Shown here: in pieces, positions 12,723 through 25,013 of the stretch | How positions within the stretch are numbered: the first letter of the stretch is position 1 | How the letters are laid out: each line of letters opens with the position of its first letter | Assembly (NCBI GenBank): GCA_948470475.1 | Contig: OX419339.1 | Location: forward strand, 7,920,185 to 7,984,184 | DNA length: 64,000 nt | Direction of reading: 5' to 3' | Origin: Galaxea fascicularis | Lineage: Eukaryota > Cnidaria > Anthozoa > Scleractinia > Euphylliidae | Position numbers and translations under genes: made by a program | Notes under the pieces: generated by a model | The model's database searches: none | What the model was told of the DNA's origin: nothing | What the model saw: the letters and a program-made list of their open reading frames with translations, nothing else

Positions 12723-13190
12723 TTAAAAGAGGATGTATTAATAGTTTCATGGCAATCTGTTTTTCGATTTCCATCGAACTCATGATGGTTTGTATATACA
12801 CCTTTAGCACAGGACGGCTGTTGTTTAATTTACATGTGTAAATATATCGTCTGGCAATGAGGAGAAGGTGGTGGAATAGTAAATCGGAAATATTATCAAT
12901 TAGCCCTAGACAGATGGAGGAAGAGAAGGTAATGGATTTTGTCAAGGTAATGTTTTGCGTTATCCATTTTGAGTGTGGCTGCAGTACCAGAACAGATGGG
13001 CAAGGGTTCCAGTAGACTCATCACAGAAAGAGCAGGAGTTTTCTTCTTTTAAACCTATCTTGCAGAGGAAATCGCTGGTAGCTATCTGTCTGTGGAGGAA
13101 CATGAATTGAAAAAACAGGTAGTTTTGTTTCTGTCGTACATAGAAAAGGTATTTTCCCAATTCACGTTCACATTTCCGATTATATTTTCC
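12723..13190 (-). mobile_element. 5'-truncated, frameshifted non-LTR retrotransposon (LINE) 3' end
   Basis: Two minus-strand frames lie end to end at 13160-12960 and 12945-12731. The first contains FLHRQIATSDFLCKIGL followed by CSFCDESTGTLAHLFWYC, a zinc-binding pattern (C..C, H....C) found after the reverse transcriptase domain in many LINEs. The second contains LLIARRYIYTCKLN and MEIEKQIA, typical of the C-terminal end of the same proteins. A frame change between them and the absence of the polymerase domain show a dead, truncated copy. The LINE clade cannot be fixed from this piece. Confidence 0.75.
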
Positions 13191-14835
13191 TTAGACAGTT
13201 ATTTTTCCTGGCTGTTAACAGGGGTTGTGCTTTGTTTTCTTGAGATGGTTCACTTTAAGAAAGTATGAAAATAATCATTTATGGGTGACTAACGTTTTGC
13301 AAACGTTTTCTAACAAGGGAATCAAAACCTTCTACCCGTGGCGTGATTGTTTATAATTCTTTTTTTTTTCGGTCGAGTTCAGTAGCTCATAGCCACTTGG
13401 AATTTCTTTTTCAGAATACACAATGCCACTTTGGACACGAAATCAAGAATACCTTTTAAAACGCGACAGAGCTGCTCACAAAGTAGCAGAAACAGTTATT
13501 TATTCTCGGTTTTCACATGACGTCATCAAAATTTAAAAATAAGAAATTATCTATCCTTTTGAGATTTTAGTTTAGCTAGTAATTAGAACAGCTGAAGACT
13601 TATCTTTTCACAAATTTTCAGTTTGACCATTTTTTTCGTCTTGTGATAAAATTTCTAAGCTTTTGCGTGACACGATATTAAACTGGCGGCCGAGAATGCT
13701 GTCACCTAATTGTAGGTTAAAAAAAAGTGACTTAGCCGCTGAGATTTCGCAAACTGAACTGTCCTTGAATGAGAATAAGTACTCATGTAGATGTTTATGA
13801 GCCCTCAGAAGACGACTATGGGCTTTTTATAGCAAAACTCGATAACATATGTTTTTGTTAGCTTCCGGCCGCCCTGTTTGTGCCCCTCAGAGGGACACAA
13901 ACATGGCGTCTCCATACAAAAGCCTTAAAATTTAAGTAGAACATTTCTTCGAATATCTCCCGCACGAAACATCGCACAGACCTGAATCTTTGCAAGACTA
14001 TTTGAAAATTCATCTTCTTCTGTCTCTTTGATTCTTGACTTTATTTGTTAAATGGTTTTGATGACGCTGTGACAGTGAAAACCGGCAATAACTTGAAAAA
14101 TGGTTATTTTCAGAGGTATTTTTTTTTTCTATACAACTTTATTTCACTGATACACATAAAGAAATACGCAACAAATACAGAGAGACATGAAACAAAAAAA
14201 AAAACGTACAAATATTCCGACTAATTAAGTGAATAAATAATGCATATATAAATATGAGACAAAATGCGCTGGACACAAGGAAATGCAAAACAAGAAACTA
14301 AGATGTATGAGAAGAAAATTTAAATTACGGGCGCACTTCTCAGAGTTGTGGTTGATAGGCTGAGAAAAGGGTGTGTAAGAACTATTAAACAGTTTGTATA
14401 TCCGCTGACCTCTGTACAACCAAGATTTTGTCTATCATGAAGACGGATAAATAACAAAAGGATCGACACACTATAAAAGACTGTCGAAAGATGTACTACA
14501 GAAGAGGAAAAACTTTTGTTTGAAAATGCTACATATAACAAAAATCGATCTTATTCGTTTTGAAGAGAGCTGTTTGACGTATAATTGTCCATCAGGCCTA
14601 AATTGTAAGTAAATATTGCGCTTCTTTTTTGGAGGTTAGTAACGTTTACTGACTATATACCAGCGAGTGGTTTATCATTCACTTTTTTAAGTTCACTGGC
14701 TGCGGTCATAGCTACTTGTTCCGTAAATCTGTGCTTGAGCCGGGCTCGGTAAATCAAGGCAAACGAAAGCCTTTCCACCAGTTCGTAACATTTTGGAACA
14801 GCAAATTAAGCCAGACATGCTGAGCAAAAGTGTAA
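13191..14835. other. intergenic; no gene recognised
   Basis: AT-rich sequence with several poly-T and poly-A tracts. Short open frames at 14225-14541 have no supporting splice signals or recognisable protein motifs. Confidence 0.4.
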
Positions 14836-16237
14836 GGCCCCGTTCAGACTAAGTGCCCGTTCCGCGGCACCGTTTCCGGGCACTAAAAAGGACGCTGCCC
14901 AGACACCTCAATGCCCTGGACCGAGGATGTTCACACTCGTGCAGAGGGCTTGGTGCCCAGTTTATCTTTTTGAGTACTGTGCAATATTGCGGCTATTTTG
15001 GTGACCCCTGCATCATAGGGAAAATCGGGGAAAAACGCGGTAACACATGAAAACGTGTTAACTCTTTCTTGTCAAAGTTTTCTTGAGCCATTTCTGAAAT
15101 TTTCTGAGTGTCAGCGATCGAGACGATCTGGCGATTCCTTATTTGGCGTTACCTTGGTGATTTTCGCTGATCTTGAGCACTGAAGGCTCTCTTGTTTTTG
15201 TCACGCTGGTCACGCTAGCTGTTGCTTGTTTTCAAGCGAGCACTCGGCGTGAAATTTGGTAAGTATGCGACTTATAAGTGTTTTTTCGAGTCATTTTCCA
15301 CTTCAGAAGCCCCTAGCCTGGCATCATCAAGCTGGTTTGGGGGTAGAGGCAATCCTCTGAAAGAAACCAGAGGTGAAAAACAATTTCACAGCGATTTAGC
15401 CGCCACGAGTGTGTCGCCGAGTCATGACGGTTGAAGAGTGAGGTTGTCTTTCTGGCCTTTCTGAGGATGGATTCCAGGACCTAGCGTGGCAGTTTTGGCT
15501 TGTTTTGACTTCTAAATAATGCAATCAGTACAATATTTCGCCAGCAGGACTGGGTGGCTCTATGAAACAGAAATTGGCGGACTTCCATGTCGCCGTTATC
15601 AAGGAATTACCCAGAATTCATTTCGCTCATGACGACGAACCTTTCGGATGAGTGGGGATAGCTCTTCTTCAACAGCTTTTCCTCGGCGTGCTAAACAAGT
15701 GAGCAGAAAAATGTGGCAAAGAATTAAAGTGCTGGAGCTGAACTTTACTGCAAATGTCGTTTTTGGGCACCAGGAGGAGTTTTTGTATCGGAAACTTAAA
15801 GACAAAAATCGTATATTTTGGTGTTGTCTGAGGGCGTTCACTTCGGACAGTTTGGGTTTTGTAGGGAACCAAACAGTCATGTTCAATGGAAATCGGCCAT
15901 GGTAGCGCATTTATGGGGTGTTAAAATTCAAAGCACTAACCATTTCAAAGTATCAATGCCTCATTTCAACTTTCCAATTCTTAAAGAGTAACCATGCATC
16001 TGTAGAATGTACTGGTCCATATGGACAAGTACATTAAACGGCCTGACAAGAAAGGGTTAAGACAAGTTCTTGTGCCCGGGAACGGTGCCCGGGAACGGTG
16101 CCCGAGTACTACCCTTGGAGTTAGTGCCCGTGCCCGGGCACAGTGCTCAGATTTGTGCGCGGGCACTACGAAAAGCTATGTTCAGACTTGTGCCCGTTCC
16201 CGAAAACCGGGCATAGGTACCTAGTGTTAACGGGGCC
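14836..16237. mobile_element. Harbinger-like non-autonomous element, long copy
   Basis: Starts GGCCCCGTTCAGACTAAG and ends with the inverted ACGGGGCC; both ends are flanked by a direct TAA. Sub-terminal parts hold several copies of GTGCCCG and CCCGGGAAC motifs in both orientations. The ends match the shorter copy at 27795-28178. The extra kilobase inside has only short open frames and no recognisable transposase. The 3-bp TAA duplication is the PIF/Harbinger hallmark; the assignment is inferred from that. Confidence 0.75.
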
Positions 16238-19200
16238 TAAGTTATCTAGAGCTAGTTGTTACCTAAAAATTCAGAAACCACAAGTCTCGTGAATTAGGTT
16301 GTACACTCTTTTTTTTTTCTTACAAGACTATTGTTTTTTCGGCCCAGGCTGAATATTCTTATTTTCTTGCCGACTTTAGGCTGAAAATATTCTTGTTCTT
16401 AGATTACAGCATATCAATGTCTAGATTTGTATCGTGTTCCTTTGTGCACGTGCTCCGTCGCTAGTTGGCTAGTTTTTCCGTGAAGAAAAAGGAAGAACTT
16501 TACACGGTTTAGTCAAGCTGAAACATATAATTGTATTTGCAAATTTGCGCTACACAAAATTTATTCTTTTCCAAATCTCAGCCTCGGGTTATTCTTAAAA
16601 TATTCTTAAAATTTCGCAAATTTCAACCTCGATATTCTTTTAAAATATATTCTAATAAAAAGTATATGCTGTTCCATTTTTCACCTTCGACTTGGAGAAA
16701 AAATTCAACAAGTTTGATTTTCACATGGCGACGAGAGTCACTGAAATCTGAAATCGCTCGAAAAAATATATTGACCAGTAAGTTGCTAGCACATCGACCA
16801 GCGGCCAGGGGAAATCATGCAGAAAGAAAAAAGGAAAAAGAGAAAATAACAATATAACAATGATAATGATAATAATTAAAATGTTATTTTTTAACCCCTA
16901 AGGGGTCTCCCTTTAACCAGTAAAATCGTCTGGCGTTAGCAATGGTAAAATCTATAAAGTTACTCTTAGGAGGAAGAGGGTTAAAAAAAGATCGATAGTG
17001 GGGCTATTGCGAAAACTATCATTTTGTTTCAGCACGGATGAGGCTACCAGACCCCTTTCAGTTATGGTTGACTTTTTAAATAAGTGGAACGATACTGTTT
17101 AGTCGATTTATCATGCTAATTTATGGCTTCAGACAGGAGCCCATAAAATGATGGGCTCCTGCTTTAGAAAACCCAACTATAATAAATTTATTTGATAAGA
17201 TAAGGTTGCTGGTTTCCCTAGTTTATGAAACAAAACTCCAATTTATGAGAGAGCTTCCAGAAACGACAATAAAAAGATTTTAAAATGTTTGTCGATGTAT
17301 TTTTTCAATTTTCCGGAACCACACTTTGACAAATTCCCGTCAGCTTTTCTTTGATGAAGAGCGAGTCGTGCAATTATGTACGTAATAGGATATAGGATTA
17401 CCACTAAGGAACCACCTGCTCAGCCTATCAACTTAAGAAGTACGTGTCAATTAGCTGAATATTTAAACAGGAAATTTAGAAGCTTCGCGTGATTTGTCAA
17501 TCATTCGCATTGGTTGCCAAACGAATATAACTATAATGATAAAAATAATAAAATATTAGCCGTCGAATAAAATTTAGGAAGTTGAGAAGTTAGGAAGTTA
17601 AACATGTAAACAACAGACTGCCATCAAGCACGCGATGTTTTCTTTTTCGGTTTCGTCCTCATTGAGCCGCTTCATTTTCTGATTAAAATCCATTTGGCTG
17701 CTAGATTATCTCGTCAAATATCAAAAGCCAAAACTGTCTAGCATTTCGGTCGAGAAAACTAATTCCGTGCCTTTAACCTATTTTTGCCTTGTTTCATGCA
17801 CGTGTGCACATGACTAGAGCATATCAGTTTCAATACGAAAAAGAATCGAAAGAAAAAATCTCGCTTGCAATTATTTAATAAAACATATTTTTTTTACTGT
17901 GGGAAAATGCAATTCCTTTACGTATACACCTATTTTACAGATGAGGCTTAACAACAGGAGTCGTGGATTTCAGTCAGAAAGGCGTAAACCCACCGTGGTC
18001 TTGGCCACAAACATGGGCGGCAACCAACCTTAGACGTGCGGCTCAATTGTTTCAGTCTCAGCGTTGTTATTTTTCATAAGCACAACATGGAAATTAGCTG
18101 TTTCCTTGGCGGAAGCGGGAATCTTGAAAGCTCGGCAGAAGACGTAAACCAAGAAAAGCATACAAAACAATACAAACAAAAGCTTACAAAACAAAGAAAA
18201 CCCGAGGCAAACCCAGGGTTGGCAATTGTTCAAGGCGAACCACATTTTTATTTTCTTTCGCGTTTTTAAAAATTACCTTTTACATGTAACTGATTCTGTC
18301 GCAGGTAATCAAAATTTCGATTCTAGAAATCGCGGTCCCACAGCACCAAGATCTTCTCAAAACTGACTAACTTGCTAATATTTTTCATTTATCCCCAAAG
18401 AAATTAACAAGTAACAAAGTGAAACTCTTGAGTAGGGGCATTTTTCAATTTCTACCAACAGCGATTCTTTTTTTCTACTTAGATGTTTTAGTTTCTGTCG
18501 CTGGCGTGGTTTGGCTAACCTCTGACGCTTAATGCTCAGCGGTTCCGTTTTAACCCCCTTGCCCAACGGACAGCAATATTAATGCTAGCTGCATGCCGCA
18601 GAAAACACTGAATCACTGTTATTGTTTATTCCTCAACGACAAATTTATTGTTTCGCTGCCTCATGAGCAAGGGACAGCCGGGCTATGTTTTACTCCTAAA
18701 CACAACAGTATTGGCTCCGACACAAACACTTTTAGCGTTAGTTTCGTTCCATAGACAAATGATTTTATAATCTCGTTAGAATAAGCCCTCCACAACCGGA
18801 AGACGAAAAAACCGAATGTTTTTCCATAATGTAACAGACAAAAGTATTAGCAAAATGTGTAGCGTGAGTTTCGGTTATTTTTGTTTTCCTGGCACTCGTG
18901 CTGTATTTGACCATCGTGTCATCAATGCTTCTTCGAATTCTTTTTCAAATATTCTTTCATTCGTGTTGCTTCTGTCATACTCAGTTCGCTAGCTATGATG
19001 CGTCAAGACGGCAAGAGAACGTTCGATGAGCAAAACCGTTTCGGAAGTGCTTGAGCCTTTTTTCTGCCAAACGGAAAGCGTTAATTCAAACAATTTGGAA
19101 ACAATGGAATGACACATTTTTCGCTTTAAAGTTTGGTTACATATTTTTATTTCAGTTACTGTCAAAATTAAGCTGATAGTGCCATTCCTTACATTTGCAA

Positions 19201-19996
19201 TGATGCATCAATATTATCTTATAAAATTAATTTGTAACTCCAACATCAATTTTACAGAACAATGAGGGGAAGTTGTGTAAGAAAACGCCGAATTCGAAAA
19301 CAATGATATTACTTTATTGCTGTAGACGCTGCTCATTAAGCAACACACAGTTTCTAGTAGTTTGAAATGCTCTTTCGGTAAAATGGATCATTAGAGATGG
19401 TCGGTGACAGCATGAAAATGCATGAATATGTTATAACAAGCCCACCGACCTTGCAATTAAAGAAAACAGGTTTTGCATTCAATTTTACTGCGTGGGAATT
19501 AAGTCAAATTCAGCTTGTCATGCCAACAACAATTATTTCGAAAAATATTTCCAGACAACCCTTAGCGAACCGCAAACAAATTGCAACAAGAAAAACTACA
19601 AGTTTTTTTTTAATGTGACTTTACTTCCTTTTAGGCCAATTACAGAAATGAAACGTAATATTATACTGTCAACCCACATCTGCTTTCCAAATCTACCGCA
19701 AGGGAAAGTGACAAGCGAGATTAAAAGCCAGAATTGTTTCGAAGACGGCGCTACAAAAACATTCCGCTGATAGCACTGCGCAAAATGACAATCCTTTTAT
19801 AACAAACATCACTCGCGAGCTCTCGCCATTAATTGGACATCTGCTCAACTAGCCGGACGCAACAATACCGTTTAAGTAAATATGTAAACACCAGGCTCTT
19901 AAAGAAATCAGTCGTCGGAAAACAGGTCTTTCGAAGAGTTTTCTGTCTCTTTTTCGCTTCGTCGTTAGAGGGGTTTGTTGGACATAACTATAATAG
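16238..19996. other. intergenic, upstream of the GPCR gene
   Basis: No exon could be supported. A small perfect hairpin lies at 17134-17161 (CAGGAGCCCAT, 6-base loop, ATGGGCTCCTG). A 71-codon minus-strand frame at 18245-18030 begins with ATG and encodes one long hydrophobic segment (LLFVLFCMLFLVYVFC) followed by a polar tail; it may be chance. No TATA box or other promoter element stands out close to 19997. Confidence 0.35.
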
Positions 19997-21013
19997 ATGG
20001 CAGAGCATTCCACAGGACATCCGTCGCTGCTGAAGTACGTTCATCTTCTCGCGCAAAGACAAACAGGCGTCGTTGTCATAGAAGTCCTGGTTTGTACGCT
20101 TTTACTTTTGGCAGCGCTTATTGGAAACTCCCTGGTACTATGGATGGTTTGCAAGAACAGAAACTTGCGGACCATTCCCAATCATTTTATCGTCTCGCTG
20201 GCCATGGCTGACATCGCAATGGCCACGTTCTGCCAACCGCCATGCCTCACTGTCCTCGTGGCGGGAAAACGCACCTACGGGAATTTTGTCTGCCAACTGC
20301 AAGGGTATGTAATCGCCATGTTGTCGTGTGTTTCGCTTTTGACCCTGACTCTGGTTGCTATAAATAGGTACTTTTTAATTGTGCGACCGAAAAACTACCA
20401 GAAGATATTCACCGTCAAGCGAACACGGTTGATGATCTTGTCCATTTGGCTCCTATCCCTATTGGTACCACTCCCTTACCTGTGTTCTGATCACCGCTAC
20501 GTCTATCACGCCGGCAAGTTCTTTTGTTTTCAAGTCGTCGAGGTCGACTTTTTCACGCTGTTGGGGTACTTCTTCGTCGTGATTCCAATGATCGTGCTGA
20601 CCTTCTGTTACTACAAAGTATTTCGTGCTCTGAAGGAGCACAACAAACGGCTTCGGAACATGAGGCGAAGAGCCGACCAACCTGAAATTGCGAAGATCAC
20701 CGTCGAAGACATCAACGTCACGAAAACCTTGTTCCTGACCGTTTGCGGTTTTGTAATCTGCTGGACGCCTATTGCGACCGTGGATTTCATCGGGTTCGCT
20801 CAAGGTAGCTGGAACCTTCCTCGTGAGGCTTATGTCATGTACACTTTTCTGGGTCAACTGAGCACCGTGATAAACCCTGTCATTTACGGAGTAATGAACA
20901 AGACCTTTAGAGAAGAGTACAAGAAGCTTTTCAGATGGCACGGTAAGGCAGAAATTACACAAGAGTCCGAAGAAACACCGCAAACCCAGGATAGTAAGTG
21001 CTCAATGCTTTAG
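19997..21013 (+). CDS. class A (rhodopsin-family) GPCR, melatonin-receptor-like, single exon
   Basis: Complete 338-residue receptor on one exon. Seven hydrophobic segments fit the family: TM1 with GNSLV (43-47), TM2 with LAMAD (Asp72), TM3 preceded by Cys99 and ending in NRY (123-125) where most class A receptors have DRY, TM4 with Trp151, a second extracellular loop with Cys177 that can pair with Cys99, TM5 with Pro197, TM6 with CWTP (255-258) and TM7 with NPVIY (293-297). The opsin lysine position in TM7 is Gln, so this is not an opsin. NRY and the TM7 pattern recall melatonin receptors and the many related orphan receptors of cnidarians; ligand and G protein cannot be read from sequence. 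The third intracellular loop is basic (RLRNMRRR). The protein ends in CSML, a CaaX-like box. The N-terminus is short and has no NxS/T site. The start was chosen as the first ATG giving a normal-length N-terminus. Confidence 0.92.
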   Translation: MAEHSTGHPSLLKYVHLLAQRQTGVVVIEVLVCTLLLLAALIGNSLVLWMVCKNRNLRTIPNHFIVSLAMADIAMATFCQPPCLTVLVAGKRTYGNFVCQLQGYVIAMLSCVSLLTLTLVAINRYFLIVRPKNYQKIFTVKRTRLMILSIWLLSLLVPLPYLCSDHRYVYHAGKFFCFQVVEVDFFTLLGYFFVVIPMIVLTFCYYKVFRALKEHNKRLRNMRRRADQPEIAKITVEDINVTKTLFLTVCGFVICWTPIATVDFIGFAQGSWNLPREAYVMYTFLGQLSTVINPVIYGVMNKTFREEYKKLFRWHGKAEITQESEETPQTQDSKCSML

Positions 21014-22826
21014 AATGGACACTTTTATTTATTTTTTTTCCTTTTGGTGTTCATTTAGTTCCTACTCGGAACCTTTCACGGCACCGGGCCACACATTTAA
21101 TCAAAGGTGCATGACGTTATGGATTGTGCGAGATCTATACATAGTGACACCAACTGTAATGAACGTTGTAATGATCTATCCAGAGCCGTGGATCGATGAT
21201 CTTGTCTGTTAGGTTTTTAAACAGCTTTGCCAAAGCCTCTGAATTTCATTAAAACTTTTAATGAGGGTGAGCAGGCGACAGGTTGCGGAATGATGTCACT
21301 GAGTTCGAAGTTTTCGAGGCGAAGCAACCATCTCCCTTACCCAAGCTCAAGTTCTTCTAAAAGCTCGGAAAATTACATAGGAGACGGGTTAGCGTAAGAA
21401 CTGGATGGGACTTAAGACGTGAAGTTTGGCTAAAAGTTAGCCAAGCGCCCTAATCGTTTTTTTGTCGCAAATGTGTCAGTATTATTTGGAAGTTGTCATT
21501 CAACACAAGTGTTACTAATTTTTTGCTCGTATTTGCGGACCCAAAGGTGACGTATTCTGTTACGCCAAAATGCAATGAATTTACCATGCACTTTCAAGAA
21601 TCACTTCACTGCACTGGAAATCTTGCTAACACAGAAAAAAAACCTGCTAGATATTTTGCTTAAAACAAAATAACATAAACTGTAATTTCTTCCCTAAAAA
21701 ACAACGGATACGTGAACTTTATTTAATCTATAATAAAGGTAAAGACACAATTATTGTAGAGACAACTAAGATTCAGAGGAAATTGATTTTTTGACATTTA
21801 ATTTCATTTTGCCACAACAAAATTTATGGCGCTTTTATGAATTCACGAGATTAGGGATGTACGCTGTCAGTATTTTATGGCACGAACATACCTTTAATTC
21901 TTTGTTAGGGAAACCTGCGTTGGAAAATTCATTGGACCATCGGTTCTCTTCATGAAAGACAACGCTGATGAAGTGCATACGGTCTCATCTTCAGGTATAT
22001 GAGAATTCACGCTGTAAAATTACACTGATTGCCTTGAGATAACCTTCAGTGTAATAAAATGGTATAAGGATAAGATAAGGAACATTAATGACAAGAATTA
22101 TTTCACAACCTGACTTTTGTATGGTAGCGTAGTATTTCATTTAAACGCAAGTAAGGCCTTCATTGAATAACGTCTGGAGTCGGATTACTATTTGTACTAA
22201 TGCTTAATTATGGTGAAGTTTCTACTCAGTGTGATTGAAAAATTAGCTAACAAAAACGCGTTTAGAATAACTCTAGAATAATGTAAGCGTCACGTTTCAG
22301 TTGCTTGCAAGCACTAGAAACTACTCGCAAGATGCAACTGAATAAGGTAGTGATCGTTGAAGGGTCTGAAAGTCGAACAAATGGAGGGCTTGATTGCTTT
22401 CCGTGACTGAACCGTTTTAATTGAACCTCGGCTTAAAATAAAGAATAAATAGGCGCGCCGGCAATTCCGGGCGCAATTCCTAGAAACACCAGACAGCTGT
22501 AGTTTATATAACCGGAAACCCTGGTTCTCACTTAAAAGATAGCACATCCATGTGATTTTCATCAATAACTGAGGACGTTTCGTGCGAAATACACAACAGA
22601 AGGCGATAAATTCGCGCCCGTAGTTACAGCTGCTGACCCAGTTATTTGCGGGAGGTGTTACGTCGTTATCCAACAAATGGGAATCAAGTTTTAAGATCAT
22701 GTAGAGACAGAGAGAAAAAGAGAGGCGACGTGCTTACATAGCTTGTAGAAATACCAAATACGAGAGTATGTTCTTATCCGTTTCGAACAAGTGTTCGGGC
22801 CCTGGGCATGTGAACACAAAATAGAG
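21014..22826. other. intergenic; no gene recognised
   Basis: AT-rich. A minus-strand frame of 128 codons at 22700-22314 has no family resemblance and no splice context. I searched by eye for the missing P450 heme-binding exon on the minus strand and did not find it. Confidence 0.4.
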
Positions 22827-22889
22827 CAACCTCGTTCCCAGGGTCTCTCTTACGGGACGGAAAGAAGAGAGACCCTGGGAATGAGGTTG
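22827..22889. repeat. short hairpin repeat, 25-bp arms
   Basis: CAACCTCGTTCCCAGGGTCT begins the left arm and AAGAGAGACCCTGGGAATGA begins the right. There is one mismatch in 25 bp and a 13-base loop starting ACGGG. It appears related to the hairpin at 4067-4124. Confidence 0.75.
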
Positions 22890-24730
22890 AAAATAGTAGC
22901 TTTAGTCTTGCTGTCATGGTGAATATAAAGTGGTTATACCCGTCAAAAATATAAATTTCAGTTGCAAATAAATATGATTGCCATGCCTTGTTGATGTTGG
23001 TTTATTCCATATTCATTAGAATGTAAAATAAACAGGGCCTCAACAACCGCTGAAAATCGATGATCGGAAAATCAATCCATCAATCGATGGCAATCGATTA
23101 CGGTTAGTTAATTGGCATCGGCCAATCGATGACCAATCGAGAATCACATAAAAGTAGTGGCGAACTTCATCGAGTGTCAAAGAAAACCAAAGTTAAGTCA
23201 AGTTTAGTGAAAGGAAAACCAATGGCAATGTCCAAGCGTATGTACAGATAATAACGTCTATTCTTATTCTACATATAATACGTACATAACTTAAACTGGC
23301 TGCCATATAATAATTTACTGACATTTAAAAGAAACTGTAAAATAATTTTGTCATGACCATACATTTTTTTTTTGTTATAAAAGAGCATTTTTAAGAGAAA
23401 AGTACATAGAAGAGGCTTGAAGAGTAACGTTAACGTGGAAAGTTTTGAGATCAAGGACATGGCCACTAAATACGCTCCAAGCTTTAGTACTTTCTGAATT
23501 CAGGAAGGGGAGGTTGAATTTGCAACCCACTCCTTTAAACCCTCCCCTCCCCACCGCCCCCCACCCCCACCCTTATGTTCTGTCGTAGACGAACAAGGAC
23601 CAGCTGAAGAACAGACGTCCTTCCTCGGTTCAGAAAGGAACCCATGAACAATTAATGGTCGTGCGTTTCTTTCAATATGCCTATGTTTTTTTTCTACTAA
23701 GAAAAGAACTGTTGAATAATTAAGGGAGTCAAGGGTAATGAACTACGGGAACTTCAGCTACCTTCGCCATGTCGTAAAAAAAAAACTTGACGTTCTGTGC
23801 AATTTCCTTAACTGTTTTGCAGTGCACTATGACAGACATCATGAAAGATGCGACAATTTCGTAGGGCTCTTCGGTGTTTTGTTTTGTTATACTTATCAAT
23901 AATTACCTGTCAAACGTTTTTCGGTTGGAATTTCCTTTCATTCCGAGTTTGATACTTCCTTTTTCTAAAGCCGAATGTTTTTCACATAATCCATGAAACA
24001 AAAGCTTACATTCACTGGTAAATTGTCAACAGATAAGCAGCAGGGTATGAATTCTCCATGTTATTGAAATTCTATTTCATTGCAGCTTAGGATTGGTGTC
24101 AAGACGTGACTATATTAGCATTGCCGTCGCAGGCAACATTCGTTTTTCTTCTGTTGACGTTAATCCGTACTCCTGTCTTGGACCGCAACATGAGTACTGT
24201 GAGCAGGTCTTCCATTGGAACGATCTGGTTTGAAGAGACCGTAAGATCAAACCTGCAAAAAGGGACCATCATCATCAGTCATCATCATAATCATCAATTG
24301 GATCAAGACACAACTCACCATCGCAGAATCATGGCAACAGTTATCTTGATCTCCGCCAAAGCAAAGCTCTGCCCTATGCAATTCCTGTAAAGTAATATTG
24401 AAATATCAAAAAAGTGTACTGAGGCTTTCGTTTCGTATAGTCTAGCTTTTGCCCGCCTGTTTAGTTACGAAAAATGCTTTGAGCTTGAGCGCACAATATG
24501 AAAATTAGAATAAGTACGTGATGTGGTCATCACTGAAACACCGTCTCACTTGAAACTGACAATTATTTTCGAAATAAATTTGGACCGAACATTCCAGTTT
24601 TAGAAATATATAAATCGAATTTTACTTGGATAATGTATTTCATCATGGAATATTAACCGAGGTGATTTTAAAATATATGGAATTACCGCAACTTTAATTG
24701 AGGAAATTAATGAAATTGAGGACATTGGGA

Positions 24731-25013
24731 GGGGAGCAGGGTTGGCGTAGTAGCGAGAGCGATCGCCTTCCACCAATGTGTCCCAGGTTCTCCCATTCCC
24801 TGACGGACCCCGCGTCATAATTGGGCTGAGTTTGTTGGTTCTCTGCTCTGCTCCGAGAGGTTTTTATCCGGGTACTCCCATTTTTCTCCTCTCCTAAATA
24901 ACAGCATTTGAGTTAATTTTGTGTTGATTTGATTTACAGTCTCCCTAATTAGAAGAGCACCTGCGTTAAGCTGGAAAGATTTGAGACTAAATAAAGTGAC
25001 TATTATTATCATT
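24731..25013 (+). mobile_element. tRNA-derived SINE
   Basis: The 5' part carries an A-box-like TGGCGTAGTAGCGAGAGCG and, after CACCAATGTGTCCCA, a B-box-like GGTTCTCCCATTCC. These have tRNA-gene spacing but are too diverged for a functional tRNA. The body continues about 200 bp and ends in a short TATTATTATCATT tail, as in tRNA-derived SINEs with a microsatellite end. Confidence 0.65.

Noticed and set aside
20459..20983. 174-codon open frame on the strand opposite the GPCR
   Set aside because: It is the antisense shadow of a strongly supported receptor gene and has no motif of its own.
19997..21013. Opsin assignment for the GPCR
   Set aside because: The retinal-binding lysine position in TM7 is Gln and the DRY position is NRY.
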